This document shows, piece after piece, positions 27,301 to 36,267 of a stretch of DNA of 64,000 bases (position 1 is the stretch's first letter; the number at the start of each line of letters is the position of its first letter). The position numbers and the translations under genes are program-made. The DNA comes from Streptomyces scopuliridis RB72 (GTDB taxonomy: Bacteria; Actinomycetota; Actinomycetes; Streptomycetales; Streptomycetaceae), in contig NZ_JOEI01000013.1 in assembly GCF_000718095.1 (NCBI RefSeq), positions 186,001 to 250,000 of the forward strand, written 5' to 3'. The notes under the pieces were generated by a model. The model searched no databases and was not told where the DNA came from. It saw nothing but the letters and a program-made list of their open reading frames with translations.

Positions 27301-29703
27301 ACCGACGCGCAGAAGGCCGCGTACCCGCATCTCAAGGACTATCCGGCCTTCACCGTGGACGTACGCGACCGGGACAGGGTCCGCGCGTCGCTCTCCGGGC
27401 AGTTGATCGCCACCCAGCGGGCCGCCAACGGCGCGCTGCTCGCGGCCACCGGCGTCCAGACGCAGGGCATCCTCGACGACCTCTACAGCGACCGGGCGGT
27501 CAAGGCGTCGCTCGGGCCGGTCTTCACCCGGGGCCGTCCCGTCCTCTCCCTCTGGGCACCGACCGCGCAGCGGGTCGCCCTCGAACTCGACGGCCGTACG
27601 GTCCCGATGAAGCGCGACGCTGCCTCCGGCGTCTGGTCGGTGACCGGCGAACGGAGCTGGACGGGCAGACCGTACCGGTACGCCGTGACGGTCTGGGCGC
27701 CGAGCGTCCAGAAGGTCGTCACCAACAAGGTGACCGATCCCTACTCGACCGCGCTCACCACGGACTCGGCCCGCAGCCTCGTGGTGGACCTGGCCGATCC
27801 GAAGCTGGCCCCCCAGGGCTGGTCCGCGCTCAAGAAGCCCGCCGCCGTCCCGCTGCGCGACGCGCAGATCCAGGAGCTGCACATCCGCGACTTCTCGGTC
27901 GCGGACCGCACCTCGGACCACCCGGGCCGGTATCTGGCCTTCACGGACCGCGAGTCCGACGGAATGAAGCATCTGGCGCGCCTGGCGGATTCCGGCACGT
28001 CGTACGTCCATCTCCTGCCCGCCTTCGACATCGGCACGATCCCGGAGCGCGCCTCCGAACAGGCCACCCCTGGCTGTGACGTGAAGGTGTACGCGCCCGA
28101 CTCGGCCGAACAGCAGGCGTGCGTGGCACAGACGGCCGCGAAGGACGCGTACAACTGGGGCTACGACCCGCTGCACTACACCGTGCCCGAGGGCTCGTAC
28201 GCCTCGGACCCGGAGGGGACCCGTCGTACGGTCGAGTTCCGGCGGATGGTGCAGTCGCTGAACGGCACCGGGCTGCGCACGGTCATGGACGTCGTCTACA
28301 ACCACACCGTCGCGAGCGGACAGGCCGACAAGTCCGTCCTCGACAAGATCGTGCCCGGCTACTACCAGCGGCTGCTGGCGGACGGCTCCGTCGCCACCTC
28401 CACCTGCTGCGCCAACACCGCGCCCGAGAACGCCATGATGGGCAAGCTCGTCGTGGACTCGGTCGTCACCTGGGCCCGGGAGTACAAGGTCGACGGCTTC
28501 CGCTTCGATCTGATGGGCCACCACCCGAAGGCCAATATCCTGGCCGTACGGAAGGCGCTGGACGCGCTGACCGTGGCGAAGGACGGAGTCGACGGCAAGA
28601 AGATCATCCTCTACGGCGAGGGATGGAACTTCGGCGAGATCGCCGACGACGCCCGCTTCGTCCAGGCCACCCAGAAGAACATGGCCGGGACCGGAATCGC
28701 GACCTTCTCCGACCGGGCCCGTGACGCGGTGCGCGGCGGCGGCCCCTTCGACGAGGACCCGGGCGTCCAGGGCTTCGCCTCCGGTCTCTACACCGACCCC
28801 AACTCCTCCGCCGCCAACGGCACGCCCGCCGAGCAGAAGGCCCGGCTGCTGCACTACCAGGACCTGATCAAGGTGGGGCTGACCGGCAATCTCGCGGACT
28901 ACACGTTCACCGACACCTCCGGCCGTACGGTGCGCGGCTCCGAGGTCGACTACAACGGCGCACCGGCCGGCTACGCGGCCGTCCCCGGCGACGCGCTGGC
29001 CTACGCGGACGCCCATGACAACGAATCCCTCTACGACACACTCGCCTTCAAGCTGCCGCCGTCGGTACCGGCCGCCGACCGGGCGAGGGCGCAGGTCCTC
29101 GCGATGGCGACCGCCACGCTCTCCCAGGGCCCGGCCCTCTCCCAGGCGGGCACGGACCTGCTGCGCTCCAAGTCGCTGGACCGCAATTCGTACGACAGCG
29201 GCGACTGGTTCAACGCGATCCACTGGGACTGCCGCGACGGCAACGGCTTCGGCCGGGGACTGCCGGCGGCCGCCGACAACGAGGACAAGTGGCCTTATGC
29301 CAAGCCCTTGTTGACGGCTTCGGCGCTGACGCCCGGCTGCGCGCAGATCAACGGCGCCTCGGCCGCGTACCAGGATCTGCTGCGGATCCGGGCCACGGAG
29401 CCGGAGTTCAGCCTCGCCTCCACGGACGCGGTCCGGTCCGCGCTGACCTTCCCGCTGTCCGGACCCGGTGAGACGCCGGGCGTCATCACCATGCGGCTCG
29501 GTGATCTGGTCGTGGTCTTCAACGCGACCCCGACGGCGCGGGACCAGCGGGTGGCGGAGCTCGCCGGACGGCCGTACGCGCTGCACCGGATCCAGGCCCG
29601 GGGAGCGGACCGTACGGTCAAGGAGTCCCGTTACGAGCCGGGTTCGGGGACGTTCACCGTGCCCGCGCGGACGGTGGCGGTCTTCGCGGCGCAGGGGGCG
29701 TGA
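24316..29703 (+). CDS. pulA: Secreted bifunctional alpha-amylase/type I pullulanase
   Basis: The 1795-residue fusion begins with a signal peptide (to about 33). An N-terminal GH13 module follows (about 50-600; Asp315, Glu349, Asp420 as triad). Then come a short beta linker, two CBM41 starch-binding domains (about 733-830 and 836-930, each opening with VHY-R-DGDY), and a pullulanase N-terminal/CBM48 region. The GH13_14 pullulanase module (about 1160-1700) has the hallmark YNWGYDP and triad Asp1398, Glu1435, Asp1568. It would hydrolyse both alpha-1,4 and alpha-1,6 links. GTG start with GAGGAG 8 bases upstream. Corresponds to the S. coelicolor dextrinase/amylase next to the mal operon. Confidence 0.94.
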   Translation: MKRPPLRRAATAVLAAALCAALVPALPAVASAAELPAVSAPPAPPSDARLAAEPARHDLTREQFYFVLPDRFANGDRTNDRGGLTGSRTATGYDPTDKGFYQGGDLKGLTDRLDYIKGLGTTAIWLAPIFKNKPVQGEGKDASAGYHGYWITDFTRVDPHFGTNAELTKLIAEAHDKGMKVFFDVITNHTADTVDYAEKQYGYRPKGAYPYLDKDGRPFDDRGDGARTDFAKTDADSFPYTPVVRTGETKVPAWLNDPMMYHNRGDSTFAGESSEYGDFSGLDDLWTERPEVVSGMEKIYEKWVRDFDIDGFRIDTVKHVDMDFWTQWATALDAYAAKRGRDDFFMFGEVYSSDTAVTSPYVTRGRLDATLDFPFQDAARAYASQGAPAERLAKVFADDYRYTTDKANAYEQVTFLGNHDMGRIGTFLAQDNPGAGDAELVARARLANELMFLSRGNPVIYYGDEQGFTGAGGDKDARQTLFASKTADYLDDDQLGTDRTHASDAYDPAHPLYRSIAALSKLTKAHPALRDGVQTERYAKDSVYAYSRTDSRTDAKARTEYVVAVNNAADARTVEIPVGSATGTDFRTLYSGSGSEAGTVRAGAGGTVKVTVPALSSLVLKAAKPLAAPASKPAITLKAPAPGATGTVELAAEVTGGQLNRVVFAAQTGNGAWRTLGTADHAPYRVTDHVDTAAGTPLRYKAVAVDSAGRTVSATAASTAGQTPAPEKPAAVERDYAVVHYQRPDGDYEGRQLTSGSTTAAFTGRDAYGAFAWIKVPEGAAGLPYTVEKSGAPDDGPQRTVDLARTGEVWITQGGDGQSERAPDGAYPPQDTTKATVHYRRADGDYAGWGLHTWTGAASPTDWSKPLQPVREDAYGVTFEVPLAAGATSLSYILHKGDEKDLPTDQSLDLATYGNEVWLLAGQPKYLLPQSGSSPSLDLTKAEAQWIDTNTVVWKVKATAATSQQLVYARDGGITVEDGALSDEGQWLRLSPSALTDAQKAAYPHLKDYPAFTVDVRDRDRVRASLSGQLIATQRAANGALLAATGVQTQGILDDLYSDRAVKASLGPVFTRGRPVLSLWAPTAQRVALELDGRTVPMKRDAASGVWSVTGERSWTGRPYRYAVTVWAPSVQKVVTNKVTDPYSTALTTDSARSLVVDLADPKLAPQGWSALKKPAAVPLRDAQIQELHIRDFSVADRTSDHPGRYLAFTDRESDGMKHLARLADSGTSYVHLLPAFDIGTIPERASEQATPGCDVKVYAPDSAEQQACVAQTAAKDAYNWGYDPLHYTVPEGSYASDPEGTRRTVEFRRMVQSLNGTGLRTVMDVVYNHTVASGQADKSVLDKIVPGYYQRLLADGSVATSTCCANTAPENAMMGKLVVDSVVTWAREYKVDGFRFDLMGHHPKANILAVRKALDALTVAKDGVDGKKIILYGEGWNFGEIADDARFVQATQKNMAGTGIATFSDRARDAVRGGGPFDEDPGVQGFASGLYTDPNSSAANGTPAEQKARLLHYQDLIKVGLTGNLADYTFTDTSGRTVRGSEVDYNGAPAGYAAVPGDALAYADAHDNESLYDTLAFKLPPSVPAADRARAQVLAMATATLSQGPALSQAGTDLLRSKSLDRNSYDSGDWFNAIHWDCRDGNGFGRGLPAAADNEDKWPYAKPLLTASALTPGCAQINGASAAYQDLLRIRATEPEFSLASTDAVRSALTFPLSGPGETPGVITMRLGDLVVVFNATPTARDQRVAELAGRPYALHRIQARGADRTVKESRYEPGSGTFTVPARTVAVFAAQGA

Positions 29704-29766
29704 GCGGTATGAGCGGTTTCGGCGTCGTGGGCGTGTGAACCCGGCCGTACGGGCAACTCGTTAGGT

Positions 29767-30450
29767 ATGACGTCCACCGACGCGCATCCGGAGAAGGCCC
29801 GGAGCCGTACGCGGCTGTCCCGGTGGGGCAGCCGCGTACGGGTGCCGCTCGCACTCGTCGTCGTGGCCGCGCTGCTGTTCGCCGGCAGTCGGCTCGATCT
29901 GCTGCCCGGGTTCGGTGATCTCTTCGGTGAGGAGACCAACGACCGCACGGGACCGACCCTGCTCGAATCCATCCAGGACCTGGACCGGTACGAGGCGGCC
30001 TCCGGCAACTTCCAGGTCGTCGTCGACCTGGAGAAGGACGCCAAGTATCTGCCCGACGCGATCCGCGGCACCCGCACCCTCTATGTGGGCGCCGGCACCG
30101 TCTCCTCCTATGTCGACTTCAGCGGCCTCGGCGAGAAGAACGTCCAGGTCAACGAGGAGCGCACCGCCGCCACGATCCGGCTGCCCCACGCGCGGCTCGG
30201 CGAGCCCGCGATGGACCCGGAGCGCTCGTACGCCGTGTCCAAGGAACGGGGGCTGCTCGACCGGCTCGGGGACCTCTTCTCCGACAACCCGGCCGACGAG
30301 CACGCCGTGAACAAGCTCGCCGCCCGCCATATCGGGGACGCGGCCAAGGACAGCGAACTCACCGCGCGCGCCGAGAAGAACACCACCGGCATGCTCCAGG
30401 GCCTGCTGCGTTCCCTCGGCTTCACGGAGGTGACGGTGGTCTACGCCTGA
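29767..30450 (+). CDS. DUF4230-domain membrane-anchored protein
   Basis: The 227-residue product has a basic N-terminus and one membrane helix (about 27-45). The extracytoplasmic DUF4230 domain shows LDRYEAASGNFQVVVDLEKD, VDFSGLGEKNVQV and the tail LRSLGFTEVTVVY. DUF4230 function is unknown. The start ATG has almost no RBS, and TTAGGT abuts it. Follows the pullulanase gene by 63 bases. Confidence 0.8.
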   Translation: MTSTDAHPEKARSRTRLSRWGSRVRVPLALVVVAALLFAGSRLDLLPGFGDLFGEETNDRTGPTLLESIQDLDRYEAASGNFQVVVDLEKDAKYLPDAIRGTRTLYVGAGTVSSYVDFSGLGEKNVQVNEERTAATIRLPHARLGEPAMDPERSYAVSKERGLLDRLGDLFSDNPADEHAVNKLAARHIGDAAKDSELTARAEKNTTGMLQGLLRSLGFTEVTVVYA

Positions 30451-30776
30451 GGAGGAGGACGGCTTTCTGTGCGGTGGTTCGTTGTCCTGTTCGATGGGGT
30501 TGCCGATGACGGTGCGGGGCGGGGGTGGGGATGGTGGCGGGGTTTCGGGCTGTGGCTGTATCGGTTGCTGGTGGGTGAGAAGGGTACGAAGCGGGCTCCG
30601 GGCGGGTACCGCTCGCGGCGGGAGTGGCAGTTCTGCCGTCGCCTGAGCGTGTGGCGTCGGCCGTACGCACTGCGATCCTGCCCCCTCTGATACCGAGACG
30701 ATCGTGTGATCCTCGGCTGACCACCTGATGACGGACAGGTCCCTCGCAGAGACCTCCGCCCCCGCTGCGACACGGC
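30451..30776. other. Intergenic region, no feature recognised
   Basis: These 326 bases lie between two convergent genes. A 73-codon open frame (30469-30690) has no RBS and an Arg/Trp-rich, non-protein-like composition. I see no strong hairpin, promoter or RNA gene. Confidence 0.5.
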
Positions 30777-31307
30777 TCACCCCTCCGGCAGCGCCCGCAT
30801 CGCGGCCTCGGCGAGACGGCTGGCCGCCTTGCAGTTCTTCGCGTCGTCGAAACCGTCCGCCGGGCCCAGGAACCAGACGCGGAGGGCGGGGGCGGCCTTC
30901 CCGGACTCGCCTGCCGGGTCGGTCGCTCCCGTCGTGTCGACGGAGATCTCGCAGGCCGTGGACTGTACGGCGCGGCGCGCGCGTAGACCACCGACAGTCG
31001 TCTGCTCGCCCACTTCCATCACGTAGTAGCTGCTCATCTGGAGCTTGCCGTCGGCGGATCCGTCGACCGGCGCCGTCCACTCGCAGTCGTCACTCGCGCC
31101 CGCCGCCGAATCGCTCTCCAGCTTCTTCACACCCAGCAGCTTGGCCATGGTGTCCTCGGACAGGAGCGTGCACAGATTCGTTCCGTGCAGTTGTCTCGCG
31201 CCGATGGGACCCGAGTCGTCGCTGGATGAGCCCGAGTCGCCGCACGACACGGCTGCCGCGAGGCACAGCAGCGTGGGCAGGATGAGAACGAGGGGACGAA
31301 GACGCAC
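30777..31307 (-). CDS. DUF3558-like lipoprotein
   Basis: The 176-residue product has a lipobox (AAVSC, Cys near 22) and a Ser/Asp linker. The mature domain resembles the actinobacterial DUF3558 group: a LCTLLSEDTMAKLLG block followed by paired Cys (SDDCEW, STACEI, DAKNCKA). Function unknown. Cell-surface location is inferred. GTG start with AGGGAG 6 bases upstream. Confidence 0.75.
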   Translation of the reverse strand: MRLRPLVLILPTLLCLAAAVSCGDSGSSSDDSGPIGARQLHGTNLCTLLSEDTMAKLLGVKKLESDSAAGASDDCEWTAPVDGSADGKLQMSSYYVMEVGEQTTVGGLRARRAVQSTACEISVDTTGATDPAGESGKAAPALRVWFLGPADGFDDAKNCKAASRLAEAAMRALPEG

Positions 31308-31408
31308 GGCAGCTCCCTTGAACAGACCTGCTTTTCAGGTCGGTTGATCTTCGCATCGCAGGTTGCCGATCATATGTGCGACATGACGGGAACGCCTTGA
31401 CTCTTCGA

Positions 31409-31710
31409 CTACCTGGCAGGGAAGGCCAGTTCGGCGTGCTCACGCCACGTGACCACGGCCTTGCCGCAGGCGTGTGGCCCTGTTTCACATGGCGTACGCC
31501 CTCGGCCGTGTCGGCGGCCAGGGAGTAGGTCCGGTCGGCCACCGCTGCGACACTTGCCCGCAGAGTCCTCCTGGACGTCCCCCTCCGATCCGCCCTTGCC
31601 CCCTGGAATTCGCCTTCCCGCTCCTCCAGCCGTGCCAGCACCGCGCCGAGGGTGAGCTGATCCCCGGCTTCCCGGGCAGTGAGTGCACCCCGAGGAACTG
31701 AAGGTGTCAT
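31409..31710 (-). pseudogene. Frameshifted remnant of a small coiled-coil protein gene
   Basis: From ATG 31710 one frame reads LTAREAGDQLTLGAVLARLEE, which resembles the start of a coiled-coil protein common in streptomycetes. The frame then degenerates. The last 19 codons that look coding (CGKAVVTWREHAELAFPAR, stop 31409) are in a different frame, so a shift near 31465 is likely. The assignment is weak. Confidence 0.35.
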
Positions 31711-32331
31711 GAATCGCAACGACCCGGGGGCGAAGTTCTGGAGCCTTCTCCGGTGCGATGGCACGCGGAAGATGACACGTGGCACGCGTTCGGCTTCGAT
31801 TGGGTCGACGGACTGGGTTCCGACTTCGCTCCGGACTCACCGGATCTCCCCGCGATCGTTGACATCCTCAACCGGATCGGGGAACTGGATCTACCCGAGA
31901 TAGCCCGCGACTGGCCGGAGACTCGCTGGAACCGCTTCGCCGCGGATGAGGGCGACGCCCCTCACTTCCAGGGCGAAGCAGTGCTCTACACCGATATCAA
32001 CCCGAGCAACCTCCTCATCGGAGATCGGGGCACGTGGGCGGTCGACTGGTCGTGGCCCACTTGCGGCGCGGCGTTCATCGACCCCGCCTGCCTGGTTGTG
32101 CAACTGATCTCGGCGGGACACGATGCCGAGAGCGCCGAGTCCTGGGCGTCCGGTTGTGCGGCCTGGATGGACGCGGACCCGAAAGCGATCGATGCGTTCG
32201 CCGCCGCCATGTCGCGTATGCATCGTGCCTTCGCTGAGCGCAAGCCCGATGCGTCGTGGCTCAGGGCCATGGTTGAGGCGGCCCAGTCATGGGCCTCTCA
32301 CCGCGGCGTGGCCGTTCGAGCAGCCCCCTGA
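31702..32331 (+). pseudogene. N-terminally truncated APH-type phosphotransferase
   Basis: The readable part (clear from about 31747) holds the second half of an aminoglycoside phosphotransferase-like kinase. LYTDINPSNLLI is the catalytic loop, with Tyr in place of the usual His before T-D. AVDWSWPTCGAAF is the metal-binding loop. The C-terminal helices follow. The N-lobe, about 90 residues with the ATP-binding Lys, is absent. The frame opens only at 31702, after a TGA, and overlaps the decayed gene on the other strand. Probably non-functional. A GTG at 31753 could start a 192-residue fragment. Confidence 0.65.
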
Positions 32332-32368
32332 GCCACGCGAGAAGTCGCCGGCCATCCGGCCTCGTGGT

Positions 32369-33085
32369 CTACGCCTGAGCCCGCTGGGCGGGGAGTCCCG
32401 TACTCAGCATCGTGAGCCGGCCGAGCAGATCGCCGAACGCGCCGTCGGCCGGCTCGTCGGCGACGATCCCCAGCAGGATCGCCGCCATCTCCTCGTCGTA
32501 CGCGGCGCTCACGGCGGCCAGCGCGGCGAAGTCGTGCACCAGCTGCAACTCCAGCTCGCCGCGCGGGACGCGGCGCCCGTCCAGCCAGATCAGCGCCGTC
32601 GTCTCGGCCAGCGACACCCAGGACCGTACGAGCAGCTCCAGCCGCGCGGGCGGGTCCCCGACCCCGAGATGGGCCAGGATCTGTTCGTACGCGGCCTGCC
32701 GCACCTCGTCGATCATCGCGTTGGCCGTCGAGGAACCCACGGCGGGGCCGCTGCGCATCAGCGCGAAGAAACCGGCGCCGTGCTCGTCGACGAAGTCGAA
32801 GAAGCGCCCCATCACCCGGAGCAGCCGCGCCCCGAGGGGCCCTTCGCGCGGCTCCAGGAAGCGGGTCGCCAGATCGTCGGCGGCGCGGCGCACGGCGGCC
32901 TCGTACAGGTTCTGCTTGCCGGGGAAGTAGTGGTAGACGAGCGGACGGGAGATACCGGCGGCGGCGGCGATCTCGTCGATCGAGACATCCTCGGGGGAGC
33001 GGCGGCTGAACAGCTCCAGCGCCACCCCGATCAGCTGCTGCTTCCGCTCTTCCACGCCCATCCTGCGGCGCACCCCGGTCGTCAT
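32369..33085 (-). CDS. TetR-family transcriptional regulator
   Basis: This 238-residue repressor has an N-terminal TetR helix-turn-helix (SIDEIAAAAGISRPLVYHYFPGKQ, about 34-58) and an all-helical ligand domain. There is no RBS. TAGGCT lies 6 bases before ATG 33085, so the message is probably leaderless. It is divergent from a small DUF3017 gene across 51 bases that likely hold its operator. Confidence 0.88.
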   Translation of the reverse strand: MTTGVRRRMGVEERKQQLIGVALELFSRRSPEDVSIDEIAAAAGISRPLVYHYFPGKQNLYEAAVRRAADDLATRFLEPREGPLGARLLRVMGRFFDFVDEHGAGFFALMRSGPAVGSSTANAMIDEVRQAAYEQILAHLGVGDPPARLELLVRSWVSLAETTALIWLDGRRVPRGELELQLVHDFAALAAVSAAYDEEMAAILLGIVADEPADGAFGDLLGRLTMLSTGLPAQRAQA

Positions 33086-33091
33086 ACGAAC

Positions 33092-33097
33092 AGCCTA
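33092..33097 (-). promoter_or_regulatory. -10 hexamer of the TetR gene (leaderless)
   Basis: TAGGCT on the minus strand ends 6 bases before the ATG at 33085, which would place +1 on the start codon. Confidence 0.45.
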
Positions 33098-33123
33098 ACG
33101 GGCGGTCCCCGGCGGGTGTCCGT

Positions 33124-33129
33124 TACGCT
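33124..33129 (+). promoter_or_regulatory. -10 hexamer of the DUF3017 gene (leaderless)
   Basis: TACGCT ends 7 bases before ATG 33137, with no Shine-Dalgarno between. It mirrors the divergent TetR promoter in the same 51-bp gap. Confidence 0.45.
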
Positions 33130-33136
33130 CCGGACC

Positions 33137-33451
33137 ATGAGCGCATCTGACCAGGACGAGGCCATGGACACGTCGGCACCGGAGCCCTACGACGGCGGTC
33201 TGACGCCTCGTCAGGCGCGCGCGGTGCGGATCGCGTTGGCGTCGGTGCTGCTGGTCGGTCTCGCCGCGCTGCTGGCCGTACGGCTCGCGGAACGGACCTC
33301 GGTCCTGGTGGTCGGGGTGTACGGGCTCGCGATGATCCTGTGCGGTGTGGTGATCGAACTGAGCCGCCACGGCCGTACGCGGCTGGGCACATGGCTGCTG
33401 GGCGCGGGGCTGGTGGCGGCGCTGGGAGCGGACTGGCTGCTGCTGCCCTGA
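33137..33451 (+). CDS. DUF3017 small integral membrane protein
   Basis: The 104-residue product has a 25-residue acidic N-terminus and three hydrophobic helices (about 31-50, 56-74, 86-103). It matches the length and layout of DUF3017. Function unknown. Divergent from the TetR regulator, which may control it. The start rests on the -10 spacing, since no RBS exists. Confidence 0.75.
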   Translation: MSASDQDEAMDTSAPEPYDGGLTPRQARAVRIALASVLLVGLAALLAVRLAERTSVLVVGVYGLAMILCGVVIELSRHGRTRLGTWLLGAGLVAALGADWLLLP

Positions 33452-33492
33452 GGTTGGGGGCGCGGGCGCTACGGGACCACGTCCGGGGGCCG

Positions 33493-35601
33493 TCAGCGCA
33501 GCGCGTCCACCCGCGTCCCGTCCGGGGTCCTGCCGTACAGCTCCGCCTGCGCGCCCTCCTCCGCCCGTACCGCCAGCAGATTCCCGGGCGCCTTGCCCCG
33601 CACCCCGCCCGACACCTCGACCGAACCCAACGTCCCGCTTCCGGCGGCCAGCACGTACCACTTCCCGCCCCGCGACTTCCACAGCACGCCCGCCAGCACC
33701 CGTGACTCCCGTGCCCCGCAGGCCGGTGAGTGCTCCGCGCGCGCCGCGACGGCCCCGGGCGCCGTGGTCTCCGACGGCGCCTGGAACTGCGCCAGTACGC
33801 GGCTCCCCGGGCCCCGCCAGGTCTCCGCGCGGGTGCAGAGCCAGGTCGCGGTGCCATGGGACTCGGGCAGCGGCTGGCGCGCGTACGGCCAGGAGTTCAC
33901 GGACCGTACGCCGTGGGAGCGCATCGCGGGCAGCAGACAGGCGGTCCTGGCCCAGGCGGCACGGTCGGCCGGGGCCGATACGTCCCCGGGGGCCGACGGC
34001 GGCCCCGACGTGAGCCGGGCGGGGGTCAGTTCGCCGAGGTCGGTGAGCAGCCGGTCCGTGGCGCCGTCGCTTCCGAGGTTCGTGCCGTCGCCGTCGCCGG
34101 GGCTCGCGCCGCCGTCGCTGCCGTCCCGCACGGAAAGCGTGTCCCAGGAGCGGCAGTCGCGGGCCATCGCAGGGCTGGCCAGCGGATCGGTCACCCCGTC
34201 CGCGTCGCGCCGCAGGGGCCGCGCGGGCCCCGCCGGGTCGAGCAGATCGCGTACCGCCGTACCGCGCACCCATGGCGCGGTCAGATAGCGCACATTGCCG
34301 TCCGAGCGGCCCACGACCAGCGCCCCCGCGGCGGCGGCGTTCGCGCCGTCGACCCGCGCGAAGTCGAGGGCGGCCACTCCGTCGCCGCCGCCGGCCGCGG
34401 GCTCCGCGTACCGCACGACCCGCAGTCCGTCATGGAAGAGCACCACCCGCGCCGCGTCCACCGTCCCCGCGTACAGCAGCTGCGGCGACCCCATCGGCGG
34501 GCCCGAGGGGGTGGCGGGCGTCGCCGAGATCTGTACGGAGGCGCCGGGCGCGGCCCAGGCCCTCAGCGCCCGGCCCAGCAGCGCGCGGTCCTCGGCCAGC
34601 GGCCCGCGCGCGGGCCAGACGGAGAAGTCCGTACGGGCGGAGGTCCGCCACGCGGCGGGCGCGATCCGCCGCACCCTGACCGGGTCGAGGGCCGACGCGA
34701 CCGCGGCGTTGTGGCCGTACGCGGGATCCGCGTCGTCGTCCGGGCCCCAGCCGCCGCCCGGCAGGCCGAGGAGCGTCCCGCACACCAGCAGGGCCGCGCC
34801 GGCGGCGAGCGCGGCCCTGCCGTACTGGCGGCGGCGCATCAGATCGGTGGGCCTGGCCTGGAGCGAGCAGGGGTCGAACTCGGGTGAGCGCAGCAGCTCG
34901 ACGGGGTCCGCCGTGCCGATCCGCTGATCCGCGGCGTCGGCCGCCTCGGAGAGCGCGGTCTCCGTGTCCTCGGCCCCGGCCGCGTGGAGCAGCCGGCGTA
35001 CCTCCTCGTCGGTCAGCAGCTCCAGACCGCGCAGCGCGAACGCCGCGCGTGCCGGTCCCGAGAGGCCGGAGAGCCGCTGGTCCAGGGCGAGTTCGTCGGC
35101 GCCGCCCGAGCGCGGGAACAGCCGCAGCCCCCATACGTGCGGCAGCAGCGGCGGCAGTTGGGCGCGCCTGGGCCGGGCGAGCCGGCGCAACGGCCGCCCG
35201 GCGTCCAGCGCCTGGCGCAGCACGCGCTCACGTACGTACGCGTACCCCGGGTTCCGCCCCGCACCGGTCGCGGTCCGGCCTCCGGCTCCCTCGGTGCCGC
35301 TCTGCGCGGGGATCGCGGACCGCTCGGCCACCGCCGCCGTACGCCCGCGCGGCAGCGAGCGCTGCACGAGCGCGTGCGCGGTCAGTACGCGCCGGTTGCG
35401 GCCGAGCGACGGCGGCAGCACGAGATACGCGAGGCGTACGAGCCGGGTGTAGTGCTCGACGAGCGCCGCCTCGGCCTGTTCGACACCGAGGGCACCGAGG
35501 GCATCTCGGGCGGCGGGGGGAGCCGCGTCGGATACGGACGTATCCGCGGGAACGGCTGTGGATGTGGCGGTCGAGGCGGTGTCGGCGCTGTGTGGGGGCA
35601 C
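33493..35601 (-). CDS. Large single-pass membrane protein with degenerate sigma-factor-like N-terminus
   Basis: The 702-residue product begins with about 220 residues resembling a decayed sigma-70/ECF factor. VEHYTRLVRLAYLVLPPSLG recalls region 2, and DQRLSGLSGPARAAFALRGLELLTDEEVRRLL recalls region 4 and its helix-turn-helix. A membrane helix follows (about 272-292), then a 400-residue extracytoplasmic domain with paired Cys and no recognised fold. The arrangement suggests membrane-to-cytoplasm signalling, but core sigma motifs look too eroded for promoter binding. The function is unknown. Convergent with the DUF3017 gene. Confidence 0.7.
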   Translation of the reverse strand: MPPHSADTASTATSTAVPADTSVSDAAPPAARDALGALGVEQAEAALVEHYTRLVRLAYLVLPPSLGRNRRVLTAHALVQRSLPRGRTAAVAERSAIPAQSGTEGAGGRTATGAGRNPGYAYVRERVLRQALDAGRPLRRLARPRRAQLPPLLPHVWGLRLFPRSGGADELALDQRLSGLSGPARAAFALRGLELLTDEEVRRLLHAAGAEDTETALSEAADAADQRIGTADPVELLRSPEFDPCSLQARPTDLMRRRQYGRAALAAGAALLVCGTLLGLPGGGWGPDDDADPAYGHNAAVASALDPVRVRRIAPAAWRTSARTDFSVWPARGPLAEDRALLGRALRAWAAPGASVQISATPATPSGPPMGSPQLLYAGTVDAARVVLFHDGLRVVRYAEPAAGGGDGVAALDFARVDGANAAAAGALVVGRSDGNVRYLTAPWVRGTAVRDLLDPAGPARPLRRDADGVTDPLASPAMARDCRSWDTLSVRDGSDGGASPGDGDGTNLGSDGATDRLLTDLGELTPARLTSGPPSAPGDVSAPADRAAWARTACLLPAMRSHGVRSVNSWPYARQPLPESHGTATWLCTRAETWRGPGSRVLAQFQAPSETTAPGAVAARAEHSPACGARESRVLAGVLWKSRGGKWYVLAAGSGTLGSVEVSGGVRGKAPGNLLAVRAEEGAQAELYGRTPDGTRVDALR

Positions 35602-35691
35602 GTTGAACTGAACGAGCGATTGGTCCGATGGTCACCCCGGAATCCGGCCGTTCCGCCGCGCGGCGACCGGGTGTCGGGGGACGATGGCCGT

Positions 35692-36138
35692 ATGCGTACA
35701 GAACGATCCCTGGTGGTGCTCGCGGCCCTGGCCCTGACGTTGACGGCGGGCTGCGCCGGCAATGACGAAAAGGCTCCCACGACACCGGAAACGGCGACGG
35801 GGAGCCTTGAACAGATCGCCTCGAAGGCGGAGTGCGAGCCGAACATCCAGACCGACGCCGACGAGTTGCGGCAGGGCAACTGCACGACGGACGACGGGAA
35901 GTACGTGCTGGTCACCTTCGCCACCGACCGCGGTCTGCGCGAGTGGATCAACGAGGCCAAGGACTACGGCGGTTCGTATCTCGTCGGCAGGAAGTGGGTC
36001 GCGGTCGGTGACGACAAGGTGGTGACGGCGCTGCGCGGCCGGCTCGGCGGGACCGTGGAGGCCGGCTCGTCGCACCACTCGGGGGGAAGTGGTGGCGGTG
36101 GGGGAGACGAGGGGCACTCCGGTCACCACACGGGCTGA
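35692..36138 (+). CDS. Small secreted lipoprotein, hypothetical
   Basis: The 148-residue product has a lipoprotein signal (LTAGCAG, Cys21). The small domain has two further cysteines (AECEPN, GNCTTD) and WINEAKDYGGSYLVGRKWVAVG. The tail is His/Gly-rich (SSHHSGGSGGGGGDEGHSGHHTG) and may bind metal. No family was recognised. The start has no clear RBS. Divergent from the 702-residue membrane protein. Confidence 0.7.
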   Translation: MRTERSLVVLAALALTLTAGCAGNDEKAPTTPETATGSLEQIASKAECEPNIQTDADELRQGNCTTDDGKYVLVTFATDRGLREWINEAKDYGGSYLVGRKWVAVGDDKVVTALRGRLGGTVEAGSSHHSGGSGGGGGDEGHSGHHTG

Positions 36139-36188
36139 CCGCGCAGCGCGGATATGGGGGGACGGGACGGGTTCGGAACGTGAGGGGC

Positions 36189-36222
36189 GGGGGCCCCGGC
36201 CGGGGACGAGGCCGGGGCCCCC
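36189..36222. terminator. Bidirectional terminator between lipoprotein and DUF1996 genes
   Basis: A perfect 13-bp stem GGGGGCCCCGGCC / GGCCGGGGCCCCC with an 8-base loop lies in a convergent gap. Confidence 0.8.
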
Positions 36223-36267
36223 GGGCCGGTTCGGCGCGCGACGGGCCGGTGCCTCAGGCGGCCGGCC

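Noticed and set aside
26467..29586. About 1040-codon open frame antisense to the pullulanase
   Set aside because: Composition is Arg/Gly/Val-rich shadow coding with no motifs or start signals. The sense gene is unambiguous.
30469..30690. 73-codon open frame
   Set aside because: No ribosome-binding site, Arg/Trp-biased composition, no hydrophobic or domain pattern.
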